From contig CAUGRT010000002.1 in the NCBI GenBank assembly GCA_959602045.1, forward strand, positions 1 through 64,000: a stretch of DNA of 64,000 nt, written 5' to 3'. Under the pieces are notes generated by a model. It did not search any database and was not told the origin of the DNA. It saw nothing but the letters and a program-made list of their open reading frames with translations. The stretch comes from an uncultured Clostridia bacterium. Lineage in GTDB: Bacteria > Bacillota > Clostridia > UBA1381. Below, one piece after another: positions 55,401-62,167 of the stretch. Within the stretch, counting starts at the first letter, position 1; every line of letters begins with the position of its first letter. Made by a program: the position numbers and the translations under genes.

Positions 55401-55819
55401 TCATAGGCGCTTTTGGTGCTGCCCTCTTCTAAGATGTTCCAAATGGTATTATAATTGCTGTTGAGTTTTCGTGCGTCAAAGTAAATCCAAAACTCAAAGG
55501 TCGAGGACGGATAAGCGGCAATATTGCCGATCTCATCGCCGGTTAGCTTAATCGTCCCATATTCGGTATGAAAGGTCTTGGTTTTGCCGCCCTCACTGTC
55601 TATAACGCGAACCTCCGAAACATTCGGATACCTCGTCTGATTCGTTGGGAATGACGCTTCATAATCAACCGCCAGATTTCCGCAGGAATCCGTCAGCTGT
55701 CCCTCATCCGTGATGCCTAAGCTCATCACCAGCGAATCGTTGATCTCATCCGCCTTGATTTTCCCCGCAGTCATCGGCATCAGACAAACTGCAAGTAGCA
55801 TTGCCATCAATCTTTTCAT
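52484..55819 (-). CDS. secreted LamG protein with C-terminal SGNH/GDSL esterase
   Basis: 1111 residues. Signal peptide, an N-terminal LamG domain (~60-265: FEFWIYFDARK, GRWAHLVATKEQ), several beta-sandwich repeats of Ig-like or Cu-binding type in the middle, and from about residue 912 a complete SGNH hydrolase: S919 in GDSITAGHG, the Gly block around GISGTAV, N986 in GGTNDFG, and D1082/H1085 in DGLHPN. GDSL enzymes of this type deacetylate pectin and rhamnogalacturonan side groups (compare YesT). Secreted and probably surface-held. Directly downstream of the binding protein gene. Confidence 0.88.
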   Translation of the reverse strand: MKRLMAMLLAVCLMPMTAGKIKADEINDSLVMSLGITDEGQLTDSCGNLAVDYEASFPTNQTRYPNVSEVRVIDSEGGKTKTFHTEYGTIKLTGDEIGNIAAYPSSTFEFWIYFDARKLNSNYNTIWNILEEGSTKSAYEWQFQTQTDKTINARMRMSVYNKDGDDNHKWVDPVPEKLDINGRWAHLVATKEQQSGGKERVTAYLDGALLKSSSQKITNPYTAANDLYMMIADRVQSLDIGAANIYNKALSADEIQTLYDQSRKNYIPLPEEMALESISIAGGSSEEEATEINMYGTTLRLMFSNYIDESGLDSIVLQDQDGNVVAADLTVSEKDAKCAVMKLPDLEAEKIYKLIIGTGVGSVNGYHPEADEVYYYKAKDKREPLRFVSCEPANKILPLRNGMIKLAFSEAVNLDTAEEALTFTDENGREVSEISVSLDPEDSSCLWIEYPLVRSDVRYRLTLSQALQSQLGMALETPYDEEFIGENPYLFYQYDFSTYFTEEDEGRTIGQNEIPGLELSNETTGQTVGVSESGERYISMIPQLQSKEYQLVAKFPQAVTNGDIAVVEAKLRRTGGSSYASDLGRINGDANTNGPSFQEGKINNAALDKDDDGFSDIKYRIRRDTDGYYYSEIIYYVGGSPITYTKKYPSREITAVNQILMAHLYTTSKPEDNGYADSIDLKSVKIYIAKEVGAESSNLEQYNPLKNMPITVDLAVPANPDTVSADTIYLRNKKTQARIPWEFVSYDEDLSRAEFRLQDYYLSYGTEYEIVCEGLEGTNGIKSKTPFAKTFTTAPYSISVQEDASLRYVNGELSFKASLLGAGEKVTAILALYDLDGKIERIQNSDAVWSGNAGSVSISLKNDSIPDGFLARVYLVDLSKTAFAPLTDQPYELTIGQKPVIFGSTKENANIRLNFLGDSITAGHGTSKTYAQYLADKLRLSEENIRNYGISGTAVSRDNNYGEAFKTRYKKMNDQADIVFCLGGTNDFGANVTLGSISDSLTADTFCGSFKMLCDGLVTKYPDTRIVILTPIKRQVTNPELLEQIVEAEKQIAADYGITAIDLYHAEALDFSTLGFDKYTTDGLHPNESGHELMANYIYSKLIEMNVIYVK

Positions 55820-55835
55820 GAATCAAATCCCTTTC

Positions 55836-57383
55836 TTATTTGCTTTTTTTAAATTCATCCGCCTGTTTTTGAAGATTTTCCACGATTTTATCATAGCCTG
55901 CGAGCTTTAGCTTATTTTCATATTCTTTATAATACTGCTCCCAATCATCGCCCTTAACGCCGCTTAACAGAGTTTCCTTATATTCTGTGTCAATCGCCTC
56001 AATCTGTCCCAGTTCGTCCTCGATTTCCTTGAATTTCGGATAAAATCCGATATACTCCGAAAGAATGTTGTCCTTGGACTCATTCAGCTCCAACGAAAGC
56101 TTTTTCTCATCCTCGGTGCAGCCCTGGTTATCGTATGCCATAAACGCATTTCCCATATTCCATTTCATTGCCGCATAGCTTGTGCTGACGCCGCCCTGCG
56201 CGGAATCATATTCAAGCGTTTTGATCAGATCGTCACCGATTTTCTCATAATGCTTGCCCTCAATTCCATACACCAGCGTATTATAAATCTCTTTTCCCTC
56301 CGGCGTATAAATCAGCTCCAAAAACTTCAGTGCCGCCTCCGGATCCTTGCACATCGGCGTAATTCCATGACCGCCGGCATTCCATGAATTGGGGATAAAA
56401 TGCTTGCCCTCATTAATCGGAATTGCCACAACGTCAAAGCCGTAGCTCGTGCTTAAAGCCTTCGATACACGTTCACTGTCCCCGATGCTGTTTCCGCCGA
56501 CTGCAATAATCGAAATTGGGTTCGTCATATTCTGCGCTTTATATGTATCGGTATTCGCCGCCGTCAGAATATCCTGCGGAACATAACCCTTTTTATACCA
56601 TTCCGCCGAAATCGCATAAGCCTCTTTCATTCTGTCATTGGTTAAACGATGCGATACTTGATCCTCATCATTATAAATGACAAAGTTTCCGCTCAGCTTG
56701 CTGAAGAACCGCGAAAAAGTAACATCGGAATCAATCATGCTTGCAAAGCCGTTCAAATATTTAGTGTCCCCGTTCTTGCTTCTCACATAGAGCAGATAAT
56801 CCTCTAATGCCGACGCCAATTCTCTTAAGCTATGCTCATCCTCATGCTTCACGATCTCCTCAAATTCCTGTCTTTTTTCATAGCCCTCAATGTACTTTGC
56901 CGGCGTTACAAAAAAGCATACGTTGGTCGCTTTCTGATAATTCGGAACAAGATGGATTCCGCCCTCGCACGTTACCATTTCCCAAAGCCAATCGGGAAGC
57001 GTTGATTTCAGCTCCGGCGTTTTATCCAACAGCTTGGTAATATCAATTAACGTTCCGTTCTCGATCAATTCCGGATAATTCAAGCGATAGGTGTTTAAAA
57101 TATCCATCTGTTTGCCTGCCGCCATACCCAACGTCACCTGGTTCGGATAATCACTGTTAAAGCTGTTTAAATGGATTTCCGTATTTTCATATCCCGGCTT
57201 TGCCGCAAGCAACTCATTCACCTTTGTCTGAATCATTTGCGTATCCAGCTGATTCCCGTTGCCGTAGTACCACCATTCCAAAACCGCCTTATCTCCGCCG
57301 TTCTTCTCGCTCTTGCAGCCTGCCAGTCCGACCATCATCGTCACTGCAAGTGCCGCCGCCATCACCTTTTTAAATTTCTTCAT
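55836..57383 (-). CDS. ABC transporter sugar-binding lipoprotein
   Basis: 515 residues. Lipobox LAGC with the lipidated Cys at residue 23; the mature part is a family 1 extracellular solute-binding protein with EWWYYGNGNQLD start and a MAAGKQMDIL hinge region. The size and the LplB/LplC partners fit the large-oligosaccharide (lipo/YesO-like) class. It would deliver oligosaccharide to the two permeases encoded upstream. No ATPase gene is in the window, so a shared one (MsmX type) is expected elsewhere. AAGGCAGG ribosome-binding site. Confidence 0.93.
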   Translation of the reverse strand: MKKFKKVMAAALAVTMMVGLAGCKSEKNGGDKAVLEWWYYGNGNQLDTQMIQTKVNELLAAKPGYENTEIHLNSFNSDYPNQVTLGMAAGKQMDILNTYRLNYPELIENGTLIDITKLLDKTPELKSTLPDWLWEMVTCEGGIHLVPNYQKATNVCFFVTPAKYIEGYEKRQEFEEIVKHEDEHSLRELASALEDYLLYVRSKNGDTKYLNGFASMIDSDVTFSRFFSKLSGNFVIYNDEDQVSHRLTNDRMKEAYAISAEWYKKGYVPQDILTAANTDTYKAQNMTNPISIIAVGGNSIGDSERVSKALSTSYGFDVVAIPINEGKHFIPNSWNAGGHGITPMCKDPEAALKFLELIYTPEGKEIYNTLVYGIEGKHYEKIGDDLIKTLEYDSAQGGVSTSYAAMKWNMGNAFMAYDNQGCTEDEKKLSLELNESKDNILSEYIGFYPKFKEIEDELGQIEAIDTEYKETLLSGVKGDDWEQYYKEYENKLKLAGYDKIVENLQKQADEFKKSK

Positions 57384-57425
57384 TGAACCTTTACCTGCCT
57401 TTCATATTTTTTATGATCCTTAAAT

Positions 57426-58307
57426 TTATCCCTTTACTGCACCAATCGTCAAGCCCTTTGCAAAATGCTTCTGGAAGAACGGGAATACAAACATAATCGG
57501 TCCCGCCGCTATAATTGCCATTGCATATTTGAAGCTGTCTGTCGGGAACATGCCCTCCTGTCCCAGGTTCGACATGCCCTCCTGCGCAAAGGTCTTTAAA
57601 AATTCAATTTCCGTCAAAATCCGCTGCAAAAGATATTGCAGAGAATATAAATTCGGATCCTTAATATACAGCATCGCCGTATACCAATCGTTCCACTTCG
57701 GAACCAGGAACAAAAATCCGATTGCCGCAAGTGTCGGCTTCGAGAGCGGCATGACAATCTTAAAGCAAATTGCCAGCTCCGATGCCCCGTCTATCTTTGC
57801 CGATTCGATCAAAGACTCCGGTATACTCTTAAAATTGGTTCGGATAATGATAACATTCCACGCACTGATGAGTCCCGGAAAAATATAAACAAAAATGGTA
57901 TTATCCATATGCAGATACTTGGTAATCAGCAAATAGCTCGGCACCATTCCGCCCGAAAACAGCATGGTGAAGAACACCAGAAAGGTAATAATCCCTTTAA
58001 ATTTAAAATTCGATCTTGTCAGCGGATATGCCAGAAGGCTCATTACAAAAACCGCGAGAAACGTTGATATAACCGAATAAAGTGCCGTGACCTTATAAGC
58101 GCTGATAATCTGCGTCGGATTCTGAAACGCCAGCTTATAGGCGTCCAGTGTAATCGAGCGCGGAAAGATAGAATATCCATGCACCGCCAGTACGTTCTCC
58201 GGTGTCAGCGATATGGAAATCATCAGCAAAAACGGTATGATGTAAAGTGCTGAAATAATAATGAATACAATATGTAAGATAATCTGCCCCGTATAATTCT
58301 TTTTCAT
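57426..58307 (-). CDS. carbohydrate ABC transporter permease, LplC-like
   Basis: 293 residues, about six membrane helices. The EAA loop that contacts the ATPase reads PESLIESAKIDGASELAICF and ends VMPLSKPTLAAIG. The start IILHIVFIIISALYIIPFLL and the tail TIGAVKG are typical of the LplC/YteP-partner class. GGGGGAGG directly before the ATG; 14 bases after the LplB-like gene. Confidence 0.95.
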   Translation of the reverse strand: MKKNYTGQIILHIVFIIISALYIIPFLLMISISLTPENVLAVHGYSIFPRSITLDAYKLAFQNPTQIISAYKVTALYSVISTFLAVFVMSLLAYPLTRSNFKFKGIITFLVFFTMLFSGGMVPSYLLITKYLHMDNTIFVYIFPGLISAWNVIIIRTNFKSIPESLIESAKIDGASELAICFKIVMPLSKPTLAAIGFLFLVPKWNDWYTAMLYIKDPNLYSLQYLLQRILTEIEFLKTFAQEGMSNLGQEGMFPTDSFKYAMAIIAAGPIMFVFPFFQKHFAKGLTIGAVKG

Positions 58308-58321
58308 TGTTTTCCTCCCCC

Positions 58322-59275
58322 TTAAAACAAGCTGTCCTCCGGACTGATTTTTCGCACGATCAGGTTCGTGAGCATAACCATCACAAACCCGGCTGCGGAT
58401 TGGAACAATCCCACTGCGGTGGATTTTGCCATAGAGCCGTCTACCAGTGCGCGATAAGTATATGTATTAATGATGTCGGTTGTCGGATATAAAAGTCCCA
58501 CATTCTGCGGAACCTGGTAAAATAACCCGAAATCTCCGTTGAAAATATGTCCCAATCCAAGGATCGTTGAAATAATCATAACCGGCTTTAAATACGGAAT
58601 AATCACACTAATGATCTTTTGCGCTGTACCGGCTCCATCCAGGCTTGCCGCCTCCAGGAGCGATTCGTCCATTCCCATCAGAGAGGAATAATAAATGACG
58701 CATCCCATTCCCACTGCCATCCACACATGAACGATACACAGAATGAATGGCCAGTATTTCGGCTCGGAATACCATTGAATCGGCGCCTTTCCCAGCATGC
58801 GCATGACGACGCTCAACAAGCCCTGACTCGGATTCAGCAATCCATAGACAATGAAAGCAACCATAATCACAGACATGAATTTGGGCAAGATAACGATGCT
58901 GTTATACACCTTTAATGCTTTTTTGGATTGAAGAAAATAAAACATTAACGCCAATCCCACACACGTCAGCAAGTCAATGATTAAAAATCCCGCGCCGTAG
59001 GCTACCGTATTTCGAATAACCCGAAAGGCGTCCTGGGAGGTGAAGAAAAATCGGAAATTATCCAACCCCACCCATTTGCTGCCCAAAATTCCCAACATCG
59101 GATTATAATTTTTAAACGCAATAATGATACCGAACATGGGAATATAATTAAAAATAATCAGCAATGCCAACCCCGGCAAGGTCAAAGCCAATAATTCGAT
59201 ATTATCCTTAATCAGTTCCCGATTTCGTTTCTTTCGCATTGGAATGTCTGTCTTATGTTCTCTTTGTGTCTTCAT
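58322..59275 (-). CDS. carbohydrate ABC transporter permease, LplB-like
   Basis: 317 residues, about six membrane helices. The EAA loop reads DESLLEAASLDGAGTAQKI and is followed by IIPYLKPVMIISTIL; the N-terminal TLPGLALLIIFNYIPMFGI is characteristic of LplB/YtcP proteins. First gene of the utilisation operon. Start choice is uncertain: ATG 59275 lies 11 bases after GGAGG, whereas ATG 59293 has no clear RBS. Confidence 0.93.
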   Translation of the reverse strand: MKTQREHKTDIPMRKKRNRELIKDNIELLALTLPGLALLIIFNYIPMFGIIIAFKNYNPMLGILGSKWVGLDNFRFFFTSQDAFRVIRNTVAYGAGFLIIDLLTCVGLALMFYFLQSKKALKVYNSIVILPKFMSVIMVAFIVYGLLNPSQGLLSVVMRMLGKAPIQWYSEPKYWPFILCIVHVWMAVGMGCVIYYSSLMGMDESLLEAASLDGAGTAQKIISVIIPYLKPVMIISTILGLGHIFNGDFGLFYQVPQNVGLLYPTTDIINTYTYRALVDGSMAKSTAVGLFQSAAGFVMVMLTNLIVRKISPEDSLF

Positions 59276-59311
59276 GCAATCAACAACCTCCATACCTAAA
59301 ATCAGCTATTC

Positions 59312-59350
59312 GGCAATTGTAAAATTCATTCCAAAAATTTCACAATTGCC
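59312..59350. promoter_or_regulatory. 39-bp near-perfect inverted repeat in the operon leader (operator or RNA hairpin)
   Basis: The 15-base arms at 59312-59326 and 59336-59350 (GGCAATTGTAAAATT and its complement, one mismatch) flank a 9-base centre. It sits between the -10 (59391) and the start codon (59275) of the transporter operon. The length fits a dimeric repressor site or a stable RNA hairpin controlling the utilisation operon. Confidence 0.6.
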
Positions 59351-59390
59351 TGTAAACGCAGCCGTAAAAATAAATTTTATCTATATGTTA

Positions 59391-59419
59391 ATTGTACCAA
59401 AACGCACCCTTGATTTCAA
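59391..59419 (-). promoter_or_regulatory. promoter of the polysaccharide utilisation operon
   Basis: On the minus strand TTGAAA (59414-59419), a 17-base spacer and TACAAT (59391-59396), 115 bases before the LplB ATG. The inverted repeat at 59312 lies just downstream. Confidence 0.75.
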
Positions 59420-59512
59420 GTTTCGATTTGTATGATTTGTATCGTTTTATAAGATTTCATTCCATAATATTAGAAAATCAAAAAAAATATATCTGAAAAT
59501 AAACTCTTGACA

Positions 59513-59556
59513 AAATAAAAAAAATACCCATTTCGCATCATTTCCGAAATGGGTAT
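59513..59556 (-). terminator. intrinsic terminator after the cyclophilin operon
   Basis: ATACCCATTTCG (59524-59535) pairs with CGAAATGGGTAT (59545-59556), followed on the minus strand by an uninterrupted T run. It ends the cyclophilin operon before the transporter operon's promoter. Confidence 0.88.
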
Positions 59557-59565
59557 CTCAATTTT

Positions 59566-60591
59566 TTATTGAATTGTAACCGATTCAATCACGATATTTT
59601 CTATCGGTTTATCCTGGCTGTCGGTTTTGACCTGTGCAATGCTATCCACAACCTCCAAGCCTTTTGTAACCTTGCCGAATGCGGCATAGTCACCATTTAA
59701 AGACGGATAATCCTTCTGCATGATAAAGAACTGCGATGAGGCACTGTCTGCACTTTGCATGGTTCTTGCCATCGACAAAACGCCGCGTTCATGCTTGATA
59801 AAATTCGGGTATCCGTTTGAAACAAATTCCCCGGCAATACTGTCTGCCGCCTGCTGCACGCCGCTTTCATTAAAGCCGCCGCCTTGAATCATAAAATCAG
59901 CAATAACACGGTGGAAAATCAATCCATTATAAAATCCGCTGTCTGCCAATTTGATAAAATTCTCAACCGTTTTCGGTGCAATATCCGGATAAAGCTCCGC
60001 TTCTATGCTCCGCCCGTCCTTGAGCGTGATGATTGCCTTTTTGGTATTGCTTTTGCCATGCACATAATCATTATATGCCTGATACATCGTGTTCATTTCC
60101 TGCTCATACGACAAAAGTTTCTTTGCATAACCGGTATTGCTTTCGAGCGTTCCTACCTCTAAATTCACCGAAGCTGTCAGCGTTTCCTGATGCCAATCCA
60201 CCTCAGCTCCCAACAGTTCTCCGACCGCACGCAGCGGAAGCATCGTCCGATCCTCAATGACAACCGGCGGCGTATCCAAATCATAATACCCCTCCAGTGA
60301 TACCGGCGAAAGTGCAAATGCTGTTGAATGATCCAACCACATCATATACAGACGGTTTTTCCGATAAATATTCACGCCCTTTGTCGCACCGTCCCATTCG
60401 ACATCACAATTCAATGCCTCCGAGATCGCTCTGACCGGCACAACCGTTCGGTCATTAATGACTCTCGGCGCAACATCGGACTCAATTTTCTTTCCGTTTA
60501 CCTCGATTGAAATGCTGTCCGCAAGCGCGGTGAGGGAGAAAAAAACCATTGCCGCTCCCAATACAGCCGATATGATAAGCTTCTTTTTCAT
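59566..60591 (-). CDS. secreted cyclophilin fused to copper-amine-oxidase-N domains
   Basis: 341 residues: signal peptide, two copper amine oxidase N-terminal-like motifs (EVNGKKIESDVAPRVINDRT then VPVRAISEALN; PPVVIEDRTMLPLRAVGELLG, residues ~30-135), a helical linker, and a C-terminal cyclophilin peptidyl-prolyl isomerase (~175-340) with GLIFHRVIADFMIQGGGF, the catalytic Arg in FHRV and QFFI. It would fold proteins outside the membrane, perhaps the many secreted proteins of the adjacent operon. The start ATG carries the signal peptide; an upstream in-frame ATG does not. Third of three consecutive cyclophilin genes. Confidence 0.88.
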   Translation of the reverse strand: MKKKLIISAVLGAAMVFFSLTALADSISIEVNGKKIESDVAPRVINDRTVVPVRAISEALNCDVEWDGATKGVNIYRKNRLYMMWLDHSTAFALSPVSLEGYYDLDTPPVVIEDRTMLPLRAVGELLGAEVDWHQETLTASVNLEVGTLESNTGYAKKLLSYEQEMNTMYQAYNDYVHGKSNTKKAIITLKDGRSIEAELYPDIAPKTVENFIKLADSGFYNGLIFHRVIADFMIQGGGFNESGVQQAADSIAGEFVSNGYPNFIKHERGVLSMARTMQSADSASSQFFIMQKDYPSLNGDYAAFGKVTKGLEVVDSIAQVKTDSQDKPIENIVIESVTIQ

Positions 60592-60664
60592 GATACCATC
60601 TACTCCCTTCATAAGATCAAGACTGAGCAAATTTCGTTCCATTTGCCGTCATTGGAGGTTTCGC

Positions 60665-61153
60665 TTAATTTTCCATTAAACGAATCGTCTTAATAACCTG
60701 ATCCTCTACCGGCTTGTCTTGATACCCGGTCGGTGTTTCGGCGATTTCATCCACAACCTCCATACCGTCCGTTACCTTGCCGAATGCCGCATACTGTCCG
60801 TCCAGATGCGGAGCGTCCTCATGCATGATAAAGAACTGGGAAGACGCACTGTTCGGGAACATGGTTCTTGCCATCGACAGAACCCCTCTTGTATGCTTCA
60901 AATCATTTTTTACACCGTTGGAATCAAATTCACCTTTAATCGACGCCGCTTCCTTATGCGATCCGTCTGCCATAAAACCGCCGCCTTGAATCATAAAGCC
61001 GGGAATTACGCGGTGGAAAATCAATCCGTCATAAAAATCATCCTCAATCAGCTTCGCAAAATTCTCAACCGTAATCGGCGCAACCTCCGGATAAAGCTCC
61101 GCTTTAATCACGCCGCCGTTTTCCATCTCAATTTCAATATTAATCGTTTCCAT
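60665..61153 (-). CDS. cytoplasmic cyclophilin-type peptidyl-prolyl isomerase
   Basis: 162 residues consisting of only the cyclophilin domain: GLIFHRVIPGFMIQGGGF, the active Arg in FHRV, SQFFIMHEDAPHLDGQYAAF. No signal peptide. It catalyses cis-trans isomerisation at proline in the cytoplasm. It lies between a lipoprotein cyclophilin and a secreted fusion cyclophilin, sharing an identical core (FDGLIFHRVI and SQFFIMHED in two of them), so recent duplication is likely. Confidence 0.93.
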   Translation of the reverse strand: METINIEIEMENGGVIKAELYPEVAPITVENFAKLIEDDFYDGLIFHRVIPGFMIQGGGFMADGSHKEAASIKGEFDSNGVKNDLKHTRGVLSMARTMFPNSASSQFFIMHEDAPHLDGQYAAFGKVTDGMEVVDEIAETPTGYQDKPVEDQVIKTIRLMEN

Positions 61154-61183
61154 AGATAAATTCCTTTCTGATAATCCTATTTT

Positions 61184-61855
61184 TTATTCCTGTGTAATTT
61201 CTATGCTCTTAATCGTAACCGGATCTGCCGGAACATCCTGCATACCGTTGTTAAGGCTCTTTGTTTCAACCGCCGCAATCTCATCGACAACCTCCAGACC
61301 CTCGATAACCTTACCGAAAGCCGCATATTCGCCATCCAATGACGGATAGTCTTGATGCATGATAAAGAATTGTGATGACGCGCTGTCGGGAACATTGGTT
61401 CTCGCCATCGACAGAACCCCTCTTGTGTGCTTCAGCGGATTTTCAAAACCGTTGGAGTCAAATTCTCCCTTAATCGACGCGGTTTCCTTTTCCTGCATAT
61501 TTGCATCATAGCCGCCGCCCTGGATCATGAATCCCGAAATCACGCGGTGGAAAATCAATCCGTCATAAAAATCCTCTGCCGCCAGTTTTTCAAAATTTTT
61601 GACGGTTTCCGGCGCCAAATCCGGATATAACTCCGCCTTTAAAACCTTATCCGCACCGTTTACATTCACAGTAATCGTTGCGTAGTCCTTATTTTTTGTC
61701 AGCTCCTCCAGGGATTTTCCCGAAGCCTGCTCAGTGGCGGTTGCCGTAGGCGTAGCCGTTGTTTCGGGGACTTCTGTCTTGGTTCCGCACGATGTCAGCG
61801 CAAAAACCGTCAACATTCCCGCTGCCAGTAATGCAATTGTTTTTTTCATATTCAT
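61184..61855 (-). CDS. lipoprotein cyclophilin-type peptidyl-prolyl isomerase
   Basis: 223 residues. Lipobox LTSC with the modified Cys at residue 23, a Thr/Ala-rich linker (TPTATATEQASG), and a cyclophilin domain from about 55 with DGLIFHRVISGFMIQGGGY, active Arg in FHRV and SQFFIMHQDY. It should act at the outer face of the membrane. First of the three-gene cyclophilin operon; the first ATG follows GGA ten bases ahead. Confidence 0.93.
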   Translation of the reverse strand: MNMKKTIALLAAGMLTVFALTSCGTKTEVPETTATPTATATEQASGKSLEELTKNKDYATITVNVNGADKVLKAELYPDLAPETVKNFEKLAAEDFYDGLIFHRVISGFMIQGGGYDANMQEKETASIKGEFDSNGFENPLKHTRGVLSMARTNVPDSASSQFFIMHQDYPSLDGEYAAFGKVIEGLEVVDEIAAVETKSLNNGMQDVPADPVTIKSIEITQE

Positions 61856-61932
61856 TGAAAGTCAGTCCTTTCTCTACTTAATTATTACTATTATTATAGG
61901 ATTGTATAAGATTAATGGGGGTAGATGGGTGG

Positions 61933-62034
61933 ACGGTAATGGATGTGGTTTTTATTCCATTCCGGCTCAGACATCCGCTACGCTGCACGGAGTAGAACTC
62001 GCCTCCTTGAAATAAAAACCACATCCATTACCGT
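61933..62034. repeat. 24-bp perfect inverted repeat with 54-bp spacer
   Basis: The arm ACGGTAATGGATGTGGTTTT continuing to 61956 recurs as its exact complement at 62011-62034. The spacer is 54 bases. It lies between gyrA and the lipoprotein cyclophilin gene. The length and perfection suggest a recent inverted duplication or a small mobile-element remnant; a T run does not follow, so a simple terminator is unlikely. Confidence 0.7.
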
Positions 62035-62127
62035 TTTCAGAAATTCATCATCTGTCACTTCAATATTCGGAACAAAATTTATCTCCCTAAAACCAAAGAC
62101 ACATTCCTTATCGCTTCCGGAAAATCC
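61978..62127 (-). other. small open frame, probable gene remnant
   Basis: 49 codons open on the minus strand between a TGA and a TAG with no clear start codon; it reads FREINFVPNIEVTDDEFLKT then VMDVV, protein-like in composition. No family recognised. The right arm of the 24-bp inverted repeat lies inside it, so the left arm is an inverted copy of a piece of this frame. Probably the tail of a lost gene downstream of gyrA. Confidence 0.3.
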
Positions 62128-62167
62128 TCATATCCTCCCGTCTTACTATAACCCTATTCTTGATTAA

